A stretch of 64,000 nucleotides of DNA from JACVRM01 sp963817375 (GTDB lineage Bacteria > Actinomycetota > Thermoleophilia > Gaiellales > Gaiellaceae). The notes under the pieces were generated by a model. That model did not search any database and was not told the origin of the DNA. It worked only from the letters and a program-made list of their open reading frames with translations. The position numbers and the translations under genes are program-made. The DNA is taken from positions 1 through 64,000 of the forward strand of contig CAWFOB010000004.1 in the NCBI GenBank assembly GCA_963817375.1, read 5' to 3'. Below are positions 47,816 through 55,514 of the stretch, piece after piece. Each line of letters begins with the position of its first letter. Position 1 is the stretch's first letter.

Positions 47816-48422
47816 ATGGCCTGGAGCATCAAGGGCAGCTACGTCGAGACCTGCTCGTGCGAGCTCATGTGCCCGTGCAACCTGTCCTTCGACCACGGCG
47901 CCGACGTACGACTACTGCCGCGTCACGCTCGTCTTCAACATCCGCGAGGGCGAGATCGAAGGCACGGACGTCGGCGGCCTCAAGGTCGCCGCGATCGCCG
48001 ACACGCCGAAGGTCATGACCGAGGGCAACTGGCGGCTCGGCATGTTCATCGACGAGCAGCGCGAGCGACGAGCAGGCGGACAAGCTCGGCCAGGTCTTCG
48101 GCGGCCAGCTCGGCGGGCCGATGGCCGGCCTCGGCGCCGCTCGTCGGCGAGGTGCTCGGCGTCGAGCGGGCGCCGATCGAGGTCGTCGACGACGGCGTCC
48201 GCCACAGCGTCCGCATCGGCGACGTGATCGACTTCGAGATCGAGGACATCGTCCCGTTCGGGATCGAGACCGGCGAGCCCGTCAAGTTCGACGGCATGTT
48301 CCACCCGGTCGCGCTCCGACCTGACGATGGCGGAGGCGAAGCGCTCGCGCATCAACGCCTTCGGCATCGAGTACGAGGGCAAGACCGGGCTCTCGACGTC
48401 CGAGTTCTCCTGGGCCGCCTGA
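47816..48422 (+). CDS. DUF1326 domain protein, frameshifted
   Basis: About 200 residues when frames are joined. The ATG at 47,816 follows AGAGGAGACCCAGG. The N-terminus MAWSIKGSYVETCSCELMCP then CNLSF holds the family's C-x-C and C-x-C motifs, a likely metal or thiol centre. The remainder follows in pieces: FNIREGEIEGTDVGGLKVAA, TEGNWRLGMFIDE, VLGVERAPIEVVDDGVRHSV, DIVPFGIETGEPVKFDGMFH, and INAFGIEYEGKTGLSTSEFS then WAA-stop. Frame changes lie near 47,905, 48,065, 48,140 and 48,320. DUF1326 genes are regularly followed by DUF2182, as here (13-bp gap), suggesting a joint function in metal handling. Confidence 0.82.
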
Positions 48423-48435
48423 GCGTTCCCGAGTC

Positions 48436-49261
48436 GTGATCGCGCAGGCGCCCGCCCAGCCCGCCGCCGACGCGGGGCTCGCTCCCGCCTTCGCCGCCGC
48501 GCGCACGCGCCTGGGGCTGTCGCGCTGCTCTTCGTGCTCGCCGGCGTCGGCTGGTGGTGGACCGCTCGGCCAGATGCGCGGCATGGACGCCGGGCCGTGG
48601 ACCGGCCTCGGGACGCTCGGCTGGTTCGTCGGCGTCTGGGTCGTGATGATGGCGGCGATGATGTTCCCGTCGGTGGCGCCGACGGTCGCGCTCTACTCGC
48701 GCATGACGAGCGAGCGGTCGCCGGCTCGCTGCCGCTGCTCTTCGCCGCCGGCTACCTGTCACGTGGACGCTCGCGGGCCTCGGCGTCTTCACGCTCGCCG
48801 TGGCCGGCGGGCGGGCGGTCGGGCGACGTGCTCGCCTGGGACCGCGCCGGCCGCTGGGTGGCGGGCGCGACGCTCATCGTGGCCGCCGTCTACGAGCTGA
48901 CGCCGCTCAAGGACGTCTGCCTCGGCAAGTGCCGCAGCCCGCTCGGCTTCCTGCTCGGCTCCTGGCGCGACGGGCGTGCGGGCGCGGTGCGGATGGGCGC
49001 GCGCGCACGGCGCCTGGTGCGTCGGCTGCTGCTGGGCGCTGATGGCGTCGCTCTTCGCGCTCGGCGTGATGAGCCTCGTCTGGATGGCGTTCGTCGCGGC
49101 GCTGATCGCCTTCGAGAAGACTGGTGCCGTCGCGCCGGGCGGCGACGTCGGGCACGGCGGCGGTGCTGCTCGGTCTCGGCGTCCTGCTGCTCGCCGCGCC
49201 TGACGCGATCCCGGGGCTGACGATCCCGGGGAGCGGCGCGATGCCGATGCAGATGGGCTAG
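48436..49261 (+). CDS. DUF2182 metal-binding membrane protein, frameshifted
   Basis: Predicted integral membrane protein of ~270 residues with seven or so helices. The GTG at 48,436 opens VIAQAPAQPAADAG. Conserved family features appear across frames: GWFVGVWVVMMAAMMFPSVA, then VAAVYELTPLKDVCLGKCRS, GAWCVGCCWALMASLFALGV and MSLVWMAFVAALIAFEK. The M-M-x-x-M-M and Cys-rich motifs suggest copper or another soft metal. Frame changes occur near 48,520, 48,560, 48,715, 48,760, 48,820, 49,010, 49,035, 49,130 and 49,165, the densest cluster in the window. It ends QMG-stop at 49,261. Confidence 0.8.
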
Positions 49262-49289
49262 CTCCGTCCGCGGCTAGGGTCTGCGGGCG

Positions 49290-50405
49290 ATGCGGGTCGT
49301 CATCGTCGGCGCAGGGACGTTCGGCGCGTCGCTCGCGTGGTGGCTTGCCCGCGAGGGCGACGACGTCACGCTCGTCGACCAGTTCGAGCCCGGCGACCGG
49401 CGCGCGACCTCCGGCGGCGAGACGCGCCTGATCCGCGTCGGGCACGGCGACGAGCCGTACTACACGGCGATGGCCTGGCGCGCCCGCACGCTCTGGCGCG
49501 AGCTGGAAGCCGAGTCGGGGGCCGACCTCTTCGTCGAGTGCGGCATCGCTTGGTTCGCACACGGCGACGACGGCTGGGAGGCCGACTCGGAGCGGACGAT
49601 CCGGGCGCAGGGCATTCCCTGCGAGCACCTCGATCCCGCGGCAGCCGCGGATCTCTTCCCCGGCCTCGGCACGGACGATCTCGCCTGGGTGCTCTTCGAG
49701 CCGCGGACCGGCGTGCTGCGCGCGCAGCGCGCGGTGCAGGCCCTGGCCGCCCAGGCGGCCCAGCACGGCGCCCAGATCGTGCAGGCCCGCGCCCGGCCGG
49801 CCGGCGACGCGGCAGCGCTGGAGGACGGCACGCGGCTCGAGGGCGACGCGATCGTCTGGGCGTGCGGCCCCTGGCTCGCCAGGCTCTTCCCGGAGCACGT
49901 CGCGCTGCGGGTCACCCTCCAGGAGCTGCTGTTCTTCGACGGCGGCGCCGGCTGGCGCGGCGTGCCGGGCTGGTGCGACTACGACCGTGCCACCTACGGC
50001 ACGCCCGACCTCGACGAGCTCGGGGCGAAGGCCGCGGCCGACTACGAGGGACCGGAGTTCGACCCGGATGCCGAGCTGCCCGACCAGGCCACGACCGAGC
50101 AGGTCGTCCGCGACTACTTCGCCCGGCGCTTCCCGGCGCTCGCCGGCGCGCCGCTCCGCGAGACCCGCACCTGCCGCTACGAGACGACCGCGGACACGAA
50201 CTTCATCGCCTCGCCACACCCCGAGCATCCGCACGTCTGGCTCGTAGGGGGCGGCTCAGGGCACGGCTTCAAGCACGGGCCGGCGCTGGCCGAGCTCCTC
50301 GCCGCCGCCGTCCACGGGGAGGGCGAGCTGCCGGCGATGTTCGCGCTCGGCGAGCGGCGGGAGGGGCGCAGCCTCCGCACCGCGGGCCACGGCGTACGCC
50401 TGTAG
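49290..50405 (+). CDS. FAD-dependent oxidoreductase (DAO/sarcosine oxidase-like)
   Basis: 371 residues, unbroken. The N-terminal dinucleotide-binding motif is VVIVGAGTFGASLAWWLARE, followed by SGGETRLIRVGHGDEPYYTA, typical of monomeric sarcosine and N-methyltryptophan oxidases. The C-terminal FAD contact region is HPHVWLVGGGSGHGFKHGPA. These enzymes oxidise secondary amines or amino acids with covalent or tight FAD; the covalent-FAD cysteine position of sarcosine oxidase is not evident here. The start is 28 bases after DUF2182 and may be in the same transcript. Confidence 0.88.
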   Translation: MRVVIVGAGTFGASLAWWLAREGDDVTLVDQFEPGDRRATSGGETRLIRVGHGDEPYYTAMAWRARTLWRELEAESGADLFVECGIAWFAHGDDGWEADSERTIRAQGIPCEHLDPAAAADLFPGLGTDDLAWVLFEPRTGVLRAQRAVQALAAQAAQHGAQIVQARARPAGDAAALEDGTRLEGDAIVWACGPWLARLFPEHVALRVTLQELLFFDGGAGWRGVPGWCDYDRATYGTPDLDELGAKAAADYEGPEFDPDAELPDQATTEQVVRDYFARRFPALAGAPLRETRTCRYETTADTNFIASPHPEHPHVWLVGGGSGHGFKHGPALAELLAAAVHGEGELPAMFALGERREGRSLRTAGHGVRL

Positions 50406-50409
50406 GAGC

Positions 50410-50880
50410 TCAGAAACCGAAGCGGACGTTCGTGAAGTACCAGAGCGCCGAGGTGCTCCAGAGCGTGACGAGGATCGTGAAGAGCGTCCCGCCCACGACC
50501 GGCAGCACCCAGCGCGGGTGGTCACGGTCGCGGACGAAGAACACCTTCACGACGATCACGCCGTAGACGAACGTCCCGGCCACCGAGTGGACGAACACAC
50601 GCCAGTCCGTCGTCCGGAAGCCGAGGATGAAGATGCAATGAAACGCGACCGGGAGCGTGAACAGAATCGCGAGGCGGCCGGACCAGCGATGCACGCGGTT
50701 GACGTGGGGGCGGCCGATCGGGATGACCCGCTGCAGCTTCCCGAAGATCCGCGCGCCGGTCGATACCTGGACCACGCCGAGAATCACCGCCGCCGTTGCG
50801 AACCAGGCCTTCGCGGCAATGCCGGACGAGAACACCGACGTCATCGCGTCCGTCCAGGCCGACTCGACGCTCGCCAGCAC
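50410..50880 (-). CDS. Four-helix membrane protein (DUF6529-like), possible b-type haem protein
   Basis: 156 residues with four helices: AAKAWFATAAVILGVVQVST, GRLAILFTLPVAFHCIFILG, FVHSVAGTFVYGVIVVKVFF and VLPVVGGTLFTILVTLWSTS. Histidines in PHVNRVHRWSGRLAI, AFHCIF and VHSVAG sit where haem ligands of cytochrome b561-like proteins would be. The gene is divergent from a c-type cytochrome 31 bases away, which supports an electron-transfer role. I recognise the DUF6529 type only tentatively. Confidence 0.72.
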   Translation of the reverse strand: MLASVESAWTDAMTSVFSSGIAAKAWFATAAVILGVVQVSTGARIFGKLQRVIPIGRPHVNRVHRWSGRLAILFTLPVAFHCIFILGFRTTDWRVFVHSVAGTFVYGVIVVKVFFVRDRDHPRWVLPVVGGTLFTILVTLWSTSALWYFTNVRFGF

Positions 50881-50911
50881 CCGGGCCGACCCTACTCGTT
50901 ACGATCGTCGC

Positions 50912-51295
50912 GTGTCGTCCCGGCCGGAGACGCCGCGGCGGCGGCTCGTCCGCCTGATCGCCGTTCCCGCCGCGCTCTTCGTCGGGGTCTCGGCGACCGC
51001 GTTCACGCTCGCGGAGCTCCATCCCGCGAAGCCCGGGCTGCCCGCGTCGGGCAGCGTGAAGCTCGGCGACCCGTACCGCGGCCAGATCGCCTTCGAGGCC
51101 ACGTGCGCCGGCTGCCACGGCAGCGGCGGCAAGGGCGGCGGTGTCGGCCCGCGGCTGATCGGGCTCGGCATCACGGTCGCGCAGGCAAAGGCGCAGATCG
51201 ACGGCGGTGGCGGCGTGATGCCGGCCGGGCTCGTGTCGGGAACGAAGGAGGAGGACGTCCTCGCATACCTGGCGACCATCCTCGGCCACTCGTAA
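50912..51295 (+). CDS. Membrane-anchored c-type cytochrome
   Basis: 127 residues from the GTG at 50,912. One N-terminal helix (VRLIAVPAALFVGVSATAFT) anchors it or acts as a signal. The haem-binding motif CAGCH covers residues 65-69 in AFEATCAGCHGSGGKGGGVG, and a methionine in GGGVMPAGL is the likely axial ligand. KEEDVLAYLATI is the usual C-terminal helix of class I cytochromes. TACGAT at about 50,900 may serve as a -10 box. It is divergent from the haem-type membrane protein at 50,410-50,880, which may be its redox partner. Confidence 0.88.
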   Translation: MSSRPETPRRRLVRLIAVPAALFVGVSATAFTLAELHPAKPGLPASGSVKLGDPYRGQIAFEATCAGCHGSGGKGGGVGPRLIGLGITVAQAKAQIDGGGGVMPAGLVSGTKEEDVLAYLATILGHS

Positions 51296-51401
51296 ACGCC
51301 TCGTAAGAACCACTAACCCGGGACGGCGGGCGACGTCGTTATGTCCAAAGGAGATCGAGTATCAACAAGCCGGGAGGCACAGAGAAAGGACGTGACACGG
51401 A

Positions 51402-53096
51402 TTGGCCCCTGAGAATCGAGTCACACGACGCATCTGGCTCTCGACGGTCGCCCTCGTCATCGGAGCGGGCATGCTCGCGCTGGCGGCGTGCGGCGGCGGC
51501 GGGAGCAGCAACAGCAGCACGTCCACGACGACCACGTCGGGCGGCGGAACGACCACGACCACGCCTGCCACGACGGGCGGAACCATGAGGCTGAACATGT
51601 CGAACACCGACGTGGACTACTCCGACCCGTCGCTCGCCTACGGCAGCACCTCGTGGCAGCTCGAGTACGCGACGGCGCTCAAGCTCTACGACTACCCGGA
51701 CAAGCTGGCGCCGGTCGGGAGCAAGCTCGTGCCCGACGGCGCCCAGGGCTTCCCCGTGATCTCGGCCGACGGCAAGACGTACACGATCACCGTCAAGCCG
51801 GGGTTCAAGTTCAACGACGGAACGCCCGTCACGGCGGCCAACTACGCCTACGCGATCAACCGCGCGCTGAGCAAGAAGATGCAGTCGCCGGCGTCGCAGT
51901 TCATCACCGACATCGTCGGCGCGGAGGACACCCTCGACGGCAAGACGTCGAAGGCGTCGGGCGTCCAGGTGCAGGGCAACAAGCTGATCATCAAGCTGAC
52001 GGAGCCCGACGGCGGCCTGCTCGCCAAGCTCGGCACGCCGTTCTTCCAGGCGATCCCGACCAACCTGCCGATCGACCCCAAGGGCGTCCTTACCCCCGGG
52101 TCTGCAGGCCCGTACTACTGGGCAAGCCGCCAGGTCGGCCGCTCGATCGTGCTCAAGAAGAACCCGCACTACGGCGGGACGCGGCCGCAGAACGTCGACG
52201 CCTACAACATCGACGTCAACACGAACGTGAACCAGAGCCTGCTGCAGGTGAAGGCGGGCCAGGTCGACTACGACCTCGGCGGGCTGCCGCCGACCGCGCA
52301 CTCGCAGCTCGGCGCCGAGTACGGCGTCAACAAGACCCAGTACCAGGTGCACCCGCTCGTCGAGACCGACTACATCGCCCTGAACACGGCACGGCCGCTG
52401 TTCTCGTCGCTGCAGATGCGGAAGGCCGCGAACAACGCGATCGACCGCGGGGCGATGCTGCGCGCGTTCGGCGCGTACAGCGGCCTGCTGACCGACCAGA
52501 TCCTCCCGCCGGGCATGGGCGGCTACAAGAAAGCCGACGTGTACCCGCTGCAGGGGCCGAACGTCGCCGTCGCGAAGCAGCTCGCGAACGGCAAGTGCGG
52601 CAACCTGAACCTGTGGACGTCGAACAGCCCGACGGGGTCGGCGCAGGGGCAGATCGCGCAGGCCGACCTCCAGAAGATGGGCTGCAAGGTCACGGTCAAG
52701 CAGTTCCAGGGCTTCCAGGTCTTCGTGGTCGCCGGCAAGAAGGGCGCCGACTACGACGCCGTGATCGCCGGCTGGAGCCAGGACTACCCGGATCCGTACG
52801 ACTTCATCGACGTGCTCCTGAACGGGAACAACATCCAGGACCAGAACAACAACAACCTGGCCTACCTGAACGACAAGCAGCTGAACCAGCAGCTCGCCGC
52901 GGCGAACAAGCTGACCGGCGACCAGCGCTACAACCGCTACGGCAACCTCGACGTGATGATCACGAAGGACATCGCGCCGTGGGTGTCGACGGACAACCGC
53001 AACCAGCGTGACTTCGTCGCGAAGCGCGTCGGCGGCTACCTCTTCCAGCCGGCCAACGGCTTCGCCGACATGGTCACCTTCTACCTCAGCAAGTAA
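51402..53096 (+). CDS. ABC transporter substrate-binding lipoprotein, family 5 (peptide/nickel type)
   Basis: 564 residues; the written start is TTG at 51,402, the only start before the signal peptide. The lipobox ALAAC places the lipidated cysteine at residue 30, followed by a Ser/Thr/Gly linker. Family features include TYTITVKPGFKFNDGTPVTA, YAINRALSKKM, GPYYWASRQVGRSIVLKKNP then HYGGTRPQNVD, and AVIAGWSQDYPDPYDFIDVL. Such proteins capture oligopeptides or other solutes for an ABC importer; no permease or ATPase gene is adjacent, so it works with a distant transporter. A strong terminator follows. Confidence 0.9.
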   Translation: MAPENRVTRRIWLSTVALVIGAGMLALAACGGGGSSNSSTSTTTTSGGGTTTTTPATTGGTMRLNMSNTDVDYSDPSLAYGSTSWQLEYATALKLYDYPDKLAPVGSKLVPDGAQGFPVISADGKTYTITVKPGFKFNDGTPVTAANYAYAINRALSKKMQSPASQFITDIVGAEDTLDGKTSKASGVQVQGNKLIIKLTEPDGGLLAKLGTPFFQAIPTNLPIDPKGVLTPGSAGPYYWASRQVGRSIVLKKNPHYGGTRPQNVDAYNIDVNTNVNQSLLQVKAGQVDYDLGGLPPTAHSQLGAEYGVNKTQYQVHPLVETDYIALNTARPLFSSLQMRKAANNAIDRGAMLRAFGAYSGLLTDQILPPGMGGYKKADVYPLQGPNVAVAKQLANGKCGNLNLWTSNSPTGSAQGQIAQADLQKMGCKVTVKQFQGFQVFVVAGKKGADYDAVIAGWSQDYPDPYDFIDVLLNGNNIQDQNNNNLAYLNDKQLNQQLAAANKLTGDQRYNRYGNLDVMITKDIAPWVSTDNRNQRDFVAKRVGGYLFQPANGFADMVTFYLSK

Positions 53097-53113
53097 TTCC
53101 TGTCAGAAGCGGC

Positions 53114-53139
53114 GAGGCCCCCGGTTTCCCGGGGGCCTC
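53114..53139. terminator. Bidirectional terminator between converging genes (copy 1)
   Basis: Perfect 11-bp stem GAGGCCCCCGG/CCGGGGGCCTC with a TTTC loop, 18 bases after the lipoprotein stop and 28 bases before the end of the converging secreted protein gene. The same stem recurs at 55,456-55,485 and 62,610-62,635. Confidence 0.75.
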
Positions 53140-53166
53140 GGCCGCCTTGCTGGTTATCCCTGCGGG

Positions 53167-55344
53167 TTAGGGATCCTTCGCCTTGTTGGTGTACGTGATG
53201 ACGTTCGAGCCCGGCCCGAGATAGAAGTAGACGTAGCCCGGGATCAGGTTCGGATTCGGCAACGTGTTGCAGATAACCGGATCTGCTTGCGGGTCACCCA
53301 TGTTGCAGAAACCACGCGTGCCCGACGTCAGGACGATGCTCTGGACGTCGTACGACGTGTTCCCGTTCACCGGCCTCTCCGCGATGCCAATGGCCGTCAT
53401 GCTGCCGTTCGGCTGGATCACCGGAATCGGAACGGTGAAGCTCGTGCACTCGCCCGGCAGGATCGGGCCGAGGGTCTGCACGAAACCCTGTCCGGACGCG
53501 TACACGTCGAACACGAAGTACTTCCCGCCGAGCGCGTCCTGCGAGGTCAGCGGGATGAGCTTGCAGACCTTCACCTGGCCGAGCTTCACCCGGTTGTAGA
53601 AGGTGACGAGCGTTTCGCCGTAGGGGCCGTACGGCACGTTGACCGTGACCGTGCGGGTGGCAAGGCTGCGGCTGACCTCACGATCGGCCGGCGAGACGAT
53701 GATCCCACCGCCCGTCTCGTTGATGATCGGCGTGCCCGGATCCAGCTCGTAGTTCTGATCCGCGACCTCGGTGACGGTGTGCGTGCCAACCGAGACCCGC
53801 TGCGGCAGCGAGCACGTTCCGGCCCGGATGTTCAGCATGGTGCCGTCGAGGCGGAAGTGGAACGTCGGCTGCGCCGGGGGCGCGGCAGGCGCCTGGCCGA
53901 TGATGACGACCCGCTGCGTCCTGATCGGGGCCTTGCAGACCTCGAGCAGGCCCTTGGCCGTGTTCGTGATCGTCTTGGTGTTGATGCCCGGGGCGATCGT
54001 GATCTCGCCCTCACCCGTGGTGTCGATGAACTCGTTGCAGCTCGAACCATCGTCCTGCTGGAGCCCCGGTGTGTCACCACAGGTCTCTTCCACGTCGAGG
54101 GTGCTGCCGATCGGGAAGTTGCCGACGATGACGCATTGCGTCTGCGCCTGCGCGGTGATCCAGACGCCGAGCTCCTGCATGTTGTCGCCCGAGATGTCGA
54201 AGTAGAACTTCTGCCCGATCAGGTCGGCCGAGCCGGGCCCGAGCGCCTTGCAGACCTTGAGCTGGCCGCGCTGGGTCTGGTTGACGAAGTGCAGCTGCGT
54301 CTCGTCGTTGGACGAGTCCGAGGCCGGCACCTCGACGTCGACCGTGCGGTTGATCAGGTTCTTGGTCAGCAGCCGATCCTCCGGGATCGTGAACGCGTCG
54401 ACCAGGTCGTACCCCGGCGACGGGCCCTCGACGACCTCGGAGATGCCGGCGGCGACCTGGAACGGCTCGGAGCACTGGCCCACGAGCACGTCTGCCGAGT
54501 AGGTCGCACCGGCTGCGTCGGTGACGTCGAAGTGGAACGAGCCGTGGACGTCGTAGTCACCCCAGGCCGCGTCCTTGCAGATCTCCAGCCAGCCCGTGCC
54601 CGACGGCGGCAGCGGCTCATCGTCGTAGAGCACGACGGTGACGCCGGCGCCGACCGTGATCAGCGCGTCACCGGTGGACGTGTTGAAGTCGCCAAGCGCG
54701 GTGGCCGGATCGGAGTCGATGTACTGCACCTCCGTGCCCGCCGGGATCTGCTCGTGCACGTTGACGTTCGAGCCGACCTGGAACGAGCCCAGGATGCGGC
54801 ACGACCAGTTGGCCGGATCGTCGAAGGCGTCGTTCGCCTCGGTCGAGACCAGCGGGCCGCCGTTGACCGAGAACGAGAACAGCTTGCCCAGATACGCCGG
54901 CGTCTCGGTCAGCTTGCAGACCTTGAGCGTGCCGTAGTTGCCGCCCGCAGGCTGATTGATGAACGTGACCAGCGTCTCCGACGACGTCGACGCACCGGTC
55001 GTCACCGTCACGCTGCGACCCGGAAGGTTCTCCGAGACCTTACGCAGCGACGGACGCACCGTCGTCGCATGAACATCGGTTGCCGGGTTCGACTGCGCCT
55101 CGGTGATCGTCACCTGCGCACCCGCAACCGTGATCGGGCCCGAGCAGCGCCCACCATTCACGGTGACACTCGCCCCACCCGTGATCGAGTACTGGAAGCT
55201 CCGGCCCGACATGCCGTTGGCCGAGCTCTTACAGATCTCGATGACATTCGCCGACGCCGCCTGGGCGCCGACCGCAAGGACACCGACCGTCGCGACCGCA
55301 AACAGGATCGCTGCACGGCGGAGCCCTCCTCTCGTTGCGTGCAT
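53167..55344 (-). CDS. Secreted six-module repeat protein, prealbumin-like folds (paralog 1)
   Basis: 725 residues. The ATG at 55,344 is preceded by GGGAGGGGG. A signal peptide (GGLRRAAILFAVATVGVLAV then GAQAASA) is followed by six tandem modules of ~105-125 residues, opening at IEICK (Cys38), LKVCK (143), LEICK (256), LKVCK (365), LEVCK (470) and VKVCK (594). Each has a second cysteine 29-44 residues later (67, 182, 291, 404, 511, ~638), so one disulfide per module is likely. The pattern F-x-F-x-V, then C, then V-x-E-x-P/N, then V-T-F-x-N before the next CK is like Cna-B/prealbumin domains of surface stalks. The tail ITYTNKAKDP is shared by all three paralogs. No sortase motif. Function unknown. 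Confidence 0.8.
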   Translation of the reverse strand: MHATRGGLRRAAILFAVATVGVLAVGAQAASANVIEICKSSANGMSGRSFQYSITGGASVTVNGGRCSGPITVAGAQVTITEAQSNPATDVHATTVRPSLRKVSENLPGRSVTVTTGASTSSETLVTFINQPAGGNYGTLKVCKLTETPAYLGKLFSFSVNGGPLVSTEANDAFDDPANWSCRILGSFQVGSNVNVHEQIPAGTEVQYIDSDPATALGDFNTSTGDALITVGAGVTVVLYDDEPLPPSGTGWLEICKDAAWGDYDVHGSFHFDVTDAAGATYSADVLVGQCSEPFQVAAGISEVVEGPSPGYDLVDAFTIPEDRLLTKNLINRTVDVEVPASDSSNDETQLHFVNQTQRGQLKVCKALGPGSADLIGQKFYFDISGDNMQELGVWITAQAQTQCVIVGNFPIGSTLDVEETCGDTPGLQQDDGSSCNEFIDTTGEGEITIAPGINTKTITNTAKGLLEVCKAPIRTQRVVIIGQAPAAPPAQPTFHFRLDGTMLNIRAGTCSLPQRVSVGTHTVTEVADQNYELDPGTPIINETGGGIIVSPADREVSRSLATRTVTVNVPYGPYGETLVTFYNRVKLGQVKVCKLIPLTSQDALGGKYFVFDVYASGQGFVQTLGPILPGECTSFTVPIPVIQPNGSMTAIGIAERPVNGNTSYDVQSIVLTSGTRGFCNMGDPQADPVICNTLPNPNLIPGYVYFYLGPGSNVITYTNKAKDP

Positions 55345-55395
55345 TCGAATTTCCCCCTCCCTTGGGACGCCGGGATCTCCATGTCCCGGCTCGTG

Positions 55396-55432
55396 GATTG
55401 TCCGACGCCCGGCAGGCCCGATTCATCACCCG
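55396..55432 (-). promoter_or_regulatory. Conserved upstream element of paralog 1
   Basis: On the reverse strand CGGGTGATGAATC, then 15 bases, then CGGACAATC, ending 52 bases before the start codon. The same two boxes with identical spacing lie before paralog 2, while the spacer differs. GACAAT may be a -10 box; the first box could be an operator or alternative-sigma -35. Confidence 0.5.
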
Positions 55433-55455
55433 GCCTGAGTGATCCCCGGAAACGG

Positions 55456-55485
55456 GCGAGGCCCCCGGTTTCCCGGGGGCCTCGC
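55456..55485. terminator. Terminator of paralog 2 (copy 2 of the stem)
   Basis: 13-bp stem GCGAGGCCCCCGG/CCGGGGGCCTCGC with a TTTC loop, 30 bases beyond the paralog 2 stop and upstream of paralog 1. It separates the two tandem genes into different transcripts. Confidence 0.7.
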
Positions 55486-55514
55486 CGTGGTTGGGGTGTG
55501 GATCCGTGTTGGGT

